This document shows, in pieces, positions 59,773-64,000 of a stretch of DNA of 64,000 nucleotides. The stretch is taken from assembly GCA_013289875.1 (NCBI GenBank), contig JABCZC010000010.1, forward strand, positions 1 through 64,000. The letters are read 5' to 3'. Below the pieces are notes generated by a model. That model was not told the DNA's origin and made no database searches. It saw only the letters and a list, made by a program, of their open reading frames with translations. How positions within the stretch are numbered: position 1 is the first letter of the stretch; each line of letters starts with the position of its first letter. This DNA is from Acidobacteriota bacterium (lineage in GTDB: Bacteria > Acidobacteriota > Terriglobia > Terriglobales > Acidobacteriaceae). The translations under genes were made by a program, and so were the position numbers.

Positions 59773-62220
59773 GTGACGCGCGCGGAATCAAAGAGGATAA
59801 ACCGGACGGGATGGTATGTCTCTGTCCTTGGGGCAGTGATAACTTGTGCGGGTTTTTGTGTGCTTGGGGCACAGACGGCGTCGTCTCCGAAGTCCAGCAC
59901 AGCCTCGACATCCGCGCACAAGAAATCGAGCAGCGCGAAGAAGACCATCCCGAATAGCCATACCTCGGGTTCTCATTCAACTGCGCACGTAGCTTCTGCA
60001 AGCGCGCACTCTGCAACCCACACATCGAAGACGAAGCACAAGCAGCTTACCGCAAAGCAACTCGCCAGGAGCCAGAAGCTGCACCAGGCCTTCGTAGCGT
60101 CGTCACAGCTTCGACCTATGGCGCAGCAGTTGGCATCCACTCGATCGCCGGCGGCTTACGCCGGGGTTTCAGCCTATGCGCATGCGCATACGGGCGAGGC
60201 TGCAGCAGCGGCATATCTTGCGCTGGGGCATGCCTATCTGCTGGACCATAAATATCCGGAAGCGGTCAGCGCTTTTCACTCGGCAAACCAGGCGGGACAG
60301 TCGCTCGACGACTACGCGGACTATCTCACCGCGCAGGTCTATTTGCAGGACAACAAGCTGGGTGATGCAGAGCCTATTCTGAGCACTTTCATACAGAAGC
60401 ATCCGGATTCAATTTTCGTTCGCAGCGTGCCCGTACTGGAGGCCAACCTGTTTCTGCAGGAGGGCGATCCCCAGGCTGCGTTGCGGATACTCGACGCGCA
60501 TCGCACCGAGCCGATTGCCGGCAAAGCGGATTTTCAGCTCGCTCAGGCGAAAGCGAACCTGATGGCTGGCCACACGTCCGAAGCGCAGCAGCAGTTCCGG
60601 CGTGTGTATCTAAATTTCCCGCTTAGTCAGGAGGCGGCTCAGGCGCGGGCACAGCTGGTGTCTTCCGGAGAGATCGCGTCACTGCCGCCGGAGGAGCGCC
60701 GCCACCACGCCGACGCTCTGTACGCCGCGGGCCGGTACAGCGATGCGGAGGACGAGTATCGCTCCCTTGCCGGCGATTCGGCTCTCGGTGAGAACGCGCG
60801 CAATGGATTGCTCGTCGCAGCGGCTGCCTGTGATTGGAAGCTGAAGCGGCTGAACAAGCAGGAGCTGGATCGTTTGCCGGACAGCGACGATGACACGGGT
60901 GCACGCAGGCAGTATCTCCTGATGGAACTGGCGCGTAATAAGGATGACGGCGATACCCAGCGGACCATCGTCGAGCAGATGATGACGCGCTTTCCCGAGA
61001 GCCCCTGGCTGGCCGAGGCGCTCTACTCGAGCGGCAATATGTATCTGCTGCGCAAGGATTTCCCGAACGCGATCAAATATTACGGCGAGCTGACGACACG
61101 ATTTCCGAAATCGTGCGAGTCGCCTCACAGCGGACCCTGTTCGAACTATTCACCCAGCAGCCACTGGCGCGCTGCGTGGCTGAACTATCGGCTTGGCCAA
61201 TACGCCGAAGCGGCTCGGCTCTTCGACGAGCAGATCGCCAACTTTGCCGGAGGGAAAGAAATACCCGCGGCCCTGTACTGGCGAGGGCGTCTTTACGAAA
61301 CCGAGGATCATCAGCCAACCAAGGCGGCTGGCTACTATCGCACCGTGGCTCGCGTTTATCGGCACTATTACTATGCGGCCCTGGCGCAGGAACGGCTGGA
61401 GCAACTTGGTCAAGTAACGCCGGTGAGCTTTTCCGTGCTTGAAGCTCTGCACCCGGAGCCGATACCGGAGCTGAGCGACGATGTGCCGGAAGACGATCCC
61501 CACGTGGTGAAAGCGAAGCTCCTGGCTAACGCGGGGTTGAACGAGTACATCGCCCCGGAAATTCAGGCGGCCGACGGAAGCGAAGAGTGGGGAGCCTTCG
61601 CCGAGGCTGAAATTTTTGCCTCCTACGGTGAAACGTGGCACGCCATGCGGCTGCTGAAGCACGCGTTGCCGTTCTACACCTCAGCGCCTGTCGAATCGAT
61701 CCCGATGGGCTATTGGCGGATTCTCTTTCCTCAGCCGTATTGGCCTGACATCAAGGAGAACGCCGCCAGCAATGGCCTTGATCCGTACATGGTGGCTTCA
61801 CTGATTCGCCAGGAGTCGGAATTCAATCCCGGCGCAGTTTCAAATAAGAGCGCCTATGGCCTGATGCAGTTGTTGCCCAGCGTTGGAAAGAGCATGGCCA
61901 AACAAGAGGGAATTCACCACTTCGAGACCAACCAGTTGCTCGATCCCTCGACGAATATCCGTCTGGGAACGCTGTACCTCAAGCACACGCTGGACAAATT
62001 CGGCGGCCGTCCGGAGTATGCCTTTGCCGCATACAATGCAGGCGATGAACGCGTCGTCGACTGGCAATCGATCGGCCACTATCGCGATATGGACGAGTTC
62101 GTGGAGTCGATCCCGTTCACCGAAACTCGGGAGTATGTTCAGGCCATCGTTCGCAACCAGCAAATCTATCGCGAACTGGATAAAGTAAGCTCGCAACGCG
62201 CTTCCAGCAACCCGCACTGA
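59773..62220 (+). CDS. Lytic murein transglycosylase (Slt70-like) with TPR-type N-terminal superhelix; GTG start proposed (ORF track begins at 59599)
   Basis: SLIRQESEFNPGAVSNKSAYGLMQLLPSVGK; YAFAAYNAGDERV; signal-like segment TGWYVSVLGAVITCAGFCVLG. Confidence 0.92.
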   Translation: MTRAESKRINRTGWYVSVLGAVITCAGFCVLGAQTASSPKSSTASTSAHKKSSSAKKTIPNSHTSGSHSTAHVASASAHSATHTSKTKHKQLTAKQLARSQKLHQAFVASSQLRPMAQQLASTRSPAAYAGVSAYAHAHTGEAAAAAYLALGHAYLLDHKYPEAVSAFHSANQAGQSLDDYADYLTAQVYLQDNKLGDAEPILSTFIQKHPDSIFVRSVPVLEANLFLQEGDPQAALRILDAHRTEPIAGKADFQLAQAKANLMAGHTSEAQQQFRRVYLNFPLSQEAAQARAQLVSSGEIASLPPEERRHHADALYAAGRYSDAEDEYRSLAGDSALGENARNGLLVAAAACDWKLKRLNKQELDRLPDSDDDTGARRQYLLMELARNKDDGDTQRTIVEQMMTRFPESPWLAEALYSSGNMYLLRKDFPNAIKYYGELTTRFPKSCESPHSGPCSNYSPSSHWRAAWLNYRLGQYAEAARLFDEQIANFAGGKEIPAALYWRGRLYETEDHQPTKAAGYYRTVARVYRHYYYAALAQERLEQLGQVTPVSFSVLEALHPEPIPELSDDVPEDDPHVVKAKLLANAGLNEYIAPEIQAADGSEEWGAFAEAEIFASYGETWHAMRLLKHALPFYTSAPVESIPMGYWRILFPQPYWPDIKENAASNGLDPYMVASLIRQESEFNPGAVSNKSAYGLMQLLPSVGKSMAKQEGIHHFETNQLLDPSTNIRLGTLYLKHTLDKFGGRPEYAFAAYNAGDERVVDWQSIGHYRDMDEFVESIPFTETREYVQAIVRNQQIYRELDKVSSQRASSNPH

Positions 62221-62238
62221 CGCGACACACCTTCGCCG

Positions 62239-63375
62239 ATGAGCGAAAATAAAGGCATGGAGTTCATCGACCTCAAGACGCAGTATCGCCGCCTGAAGCC
62301 GGCGATCGATGCGCGTATTCAGGCTGTACTCGACCACGGTCAATACATCCTGGGACCCGAAGTTCGCGAACTGGAAGGGCGGCTCGCCACACGCACCGAA
62401 GCGAAATACTGTATCACCTGCGCAAGTGGGACTGACGCCCTCCTGCTGGCAATGATGACCATCGGAATCGGCCCTGGCGATGAGGTCATCACCCCGCCTT
62501 TCACATTTTTCGCTACCGGCGAAATGATCGCCCTGCTCGGCGCGGTTCCTGTTTTCGCGGATATCGACCCAACCACCTATAACATCGATCCTGAAAAAAT
62601 CGAAGCGGCGATCACGCCCCGCACACGCGCCATCATGCCGGTGAGCCTCTATGGGCAACCCGCGGCGATGGACGCGATCAACGCCATCGCCGCACGCCAA
62701 AATCTGCCTGTGATTGAGGACGCGGCGCAGAGCTTTGGCGCCCTCTACAACGGCCGCCACTCCGGGAACCTGAGCACCATCGGTTGTACTAGCTTTTTCC
62801 CCTCCAAGCCGCTGGGCTGCTATGGCGATGGTGGCGCGTGCTTCACCAGCGACGACGCTCTGGCCACTGCTATGTTCGAGCTGCGTAACCACGGGCAGGA
62901 TCGCCGCTATCATCACACGCGCATCGGCATCAACGGACGCATGGACACTCTTCAGGCTGCGGTGCTGCTGGCCAAACTCGATGCCTTCGATGCGGAATTG
63001 CTGGCACGCAACGAGGCGGCGGATTGCTACACGTCAATGCTCAAAGGCGCAGTCCAGACTCCGTCCGTTGCCCCGCGCTGCTCGAGCGTCTGGGCGCAAT
63101 ACACGATCGAAGTAGACGACCGCGAAGCCGTCGAATCGGCCATGCGCGAAGCCGGCATACCGGCGACAGTGCATTATCCTGTCGCGCTTCACTTGCAGCC
63201 GGTCTTCTCGTCTCTTCGACAACAGTTCGGACTCGGCACAGGCAGCTTTCCCCATGCCGAGCGTGCCGCCGCCCGTGTTCTCAGTCTGCCTATGCACCCC
63301 TATCTTTCGCCAGGAGACATTCAGCGTGTAACCGACGCCGTCAAAGCCGCGTTGCATCAGGCTTCCGTCAGATGA
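62239..63375 (+). CDS. DegT/DnrJ/EryC1/StrS family PLP-dependent aminotransferase
   Basis: ASGTDALLLAMMTIGIGPGDEVITPPFTFFATGE; IEDAAQSFGA; SFFPSKPLGCYGDGGACFT. Confidence 0.95.
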   Translation: MSENKGMEFIDLKTQYRRLKPAIDARIQAVLDHGQYILGPEVRELEGRLATRTEAKYCITCASGTDALLLAMMTIGIGPGDEVITPPFTFFATGEMIALLGAVPVFADIDPTTYNIDPEKIEAAITPRTRAIMPVSLYGQPAAMDAINAIAARQNLPVIEDAAQSFGALYNGRHSGNLSTIGCTSFFPSKPLGCYGDGGACFTSDDALATAMFELRNHGQDRRYHHTRIGINGRMDTLQAAVLLAKLDAFDAELLARNEAADCYTSMLKGAVQTPSVAPRCSSVWAQYTIEVDDREAVESAMREAGIPATVHYPVALHLQPVFSSLRQQFGLGTGSFPHAERAAARVLSLPMHPYLSPGDIQRVTDAVKAALHQASVR

Positions 63376-63421
63376 ATCCGAAGAGTCAATTGTCTTTCTG
63401 GGTTTGTGTCAACGATAGGGA

Positions 63422-63481
63422 TTGACAGGCCGCCTCGCTCCGGCAAGAATGGCCTCAAACATTTCGGTTACGAAATGTTTG
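63422..63481 (+). promoter_or_regulatory. Sigma-70-like promoter plus 11-bp operator-like dyad upstream of the MerR gene
   Basis: TTGACA (63422-63427), 17-nt spacer, AAGAAT (63445-63450), then CAAACATTTCG-gtta-CGAAATGTTTG (63456-63481). Confidence 0.55.
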
Positions 63482-63500
63482 GAGCGGGAACCCGCCAGAA

Positions 63501-64000
63501 ATGTTGAAAGACTGCTTCAGCACACGCGATGTCCTTGAGTTGACAGGCGTGACTGCCCGGCAACTCCAGTGGTGGGACGAGCGGCGGATCGTGGTTCCAG
63601 CGCGGAATGGCCGAAATCGCGTGTACTCCGGGGCAGACCTACTCGACATTCTTGTCATCGAACAGCTCAGGCAAAGAAGTATTTCGCTCGCGCGAGTACG
63701 GCGCGTTCTGCGTCTCTTGCGTGCGGAGTTGAACATCCGGCTGGCCGACCTTGTATCTGGGAAATTTGAGTTCCACCTTTTGCTGGCTGGTAGACGGATA
63801 TTTCTCGAAACGGATTCGAAGGAAGTGATCGAGCTATTGCGGAACACAATGCAGCCGATGCTCTTGATAAGTCTCACCGACGCAGTGAAACCGCTGCGCG
63901 TCGAGTTGAAGAATGTATTGCAGAAGTCTGCGGCCAAGAAGCCGGCCGGTCAAACAACAGCCGGCCAAGCCAGGAGGGCAGCGAAACAACGCGTGACGGC
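63501..64000 (+). CDS. MerR family transcriptional regulator, 3' partial (not in the ORF track)
   Basis: ATG 63501: MLKDCFSTRDVLELTGVTARQLQWWDERRIVVPARNGRNRVYSGADLLDILVIEQLRQRSISLARVRRVLRLLR...; open to the window edge. Confidence 0.9.
   Translation, partial: MLKDCFSTRDVLELTGVTARQLQWWDERRIVVPARNGRNRVYSGADLLDILVIEQLRQRSISLARVRRVLRLLRAELNIRLADLVSGKFEFHLLLAGRRIFLETDSKEVIELLRNTMQPMLLISLTDAVKPLRVELKNVLQKSAAKKPAGQTTAGQARRAAKQRVT

Overview
A 64 kb high-GC bacterial chromosomal segment. The ADOP-type ABC permease paired with a PadR regulator and the overall gene style suggest Acidobacteriota (Terriglobia-like); this is an inference. No rRNA, credible tRNA, CRISPR array, prophage or intact insertion sequence was seen. 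Main contents: (1) 0-6.7 kb: glycoside hydrolases (GH39 running off the 5' edge, GH27), a flavin amine oxidase and an NHL/beta-propeller secreted protein; (2) 7-12 kb: P450, ADOP permease and PadR regulator; (3) 12-19.2 kb: a five-gene minus-strand oxidoreductase/hydrolase operon downstream of a sigma-54 GAF/AAA+ activator, with a -24/-12-like promoter and a dyad cluster in the intergenic region, including one gene with a large internal deletion; (4) 19.6-32 kb: radical SAM protein, FUSC-like protein, LytS/LytR two-component pair, a P-loop kinase and a NicO-like transporter; (5) 32.4-41 kb: a near-complete arginine cluster (argR-argC-argB-argD-argF-argG-argH-GNAT) with a nonsense-interrupted four-helix-bundle gene inside it, and a tandem pair of ArgR-box-like palindromes between argR and the divergent gltB; (6) 47.8-48.8 kb: a single-gene SLOG-like + TIR-like (CAP12/PCTIR type) protein, the best candidate for an under-described immune or NAD-signalling protein; (7) 52.6-57.1 kb: a repeat-rich zone with REP-like elements, hairpins, a duplicated promoter-like/terminator cassette and a G-rich tract; (8) 57-64 kb: M48 protease, ECF sigma/anti-sigma pair, Slt-type transglycosylase, DegT aminotransferase and a MerR regulator running off the 3' edge (missing from the ORF track). 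All product names come from reading motifs by eye; no database search was run.
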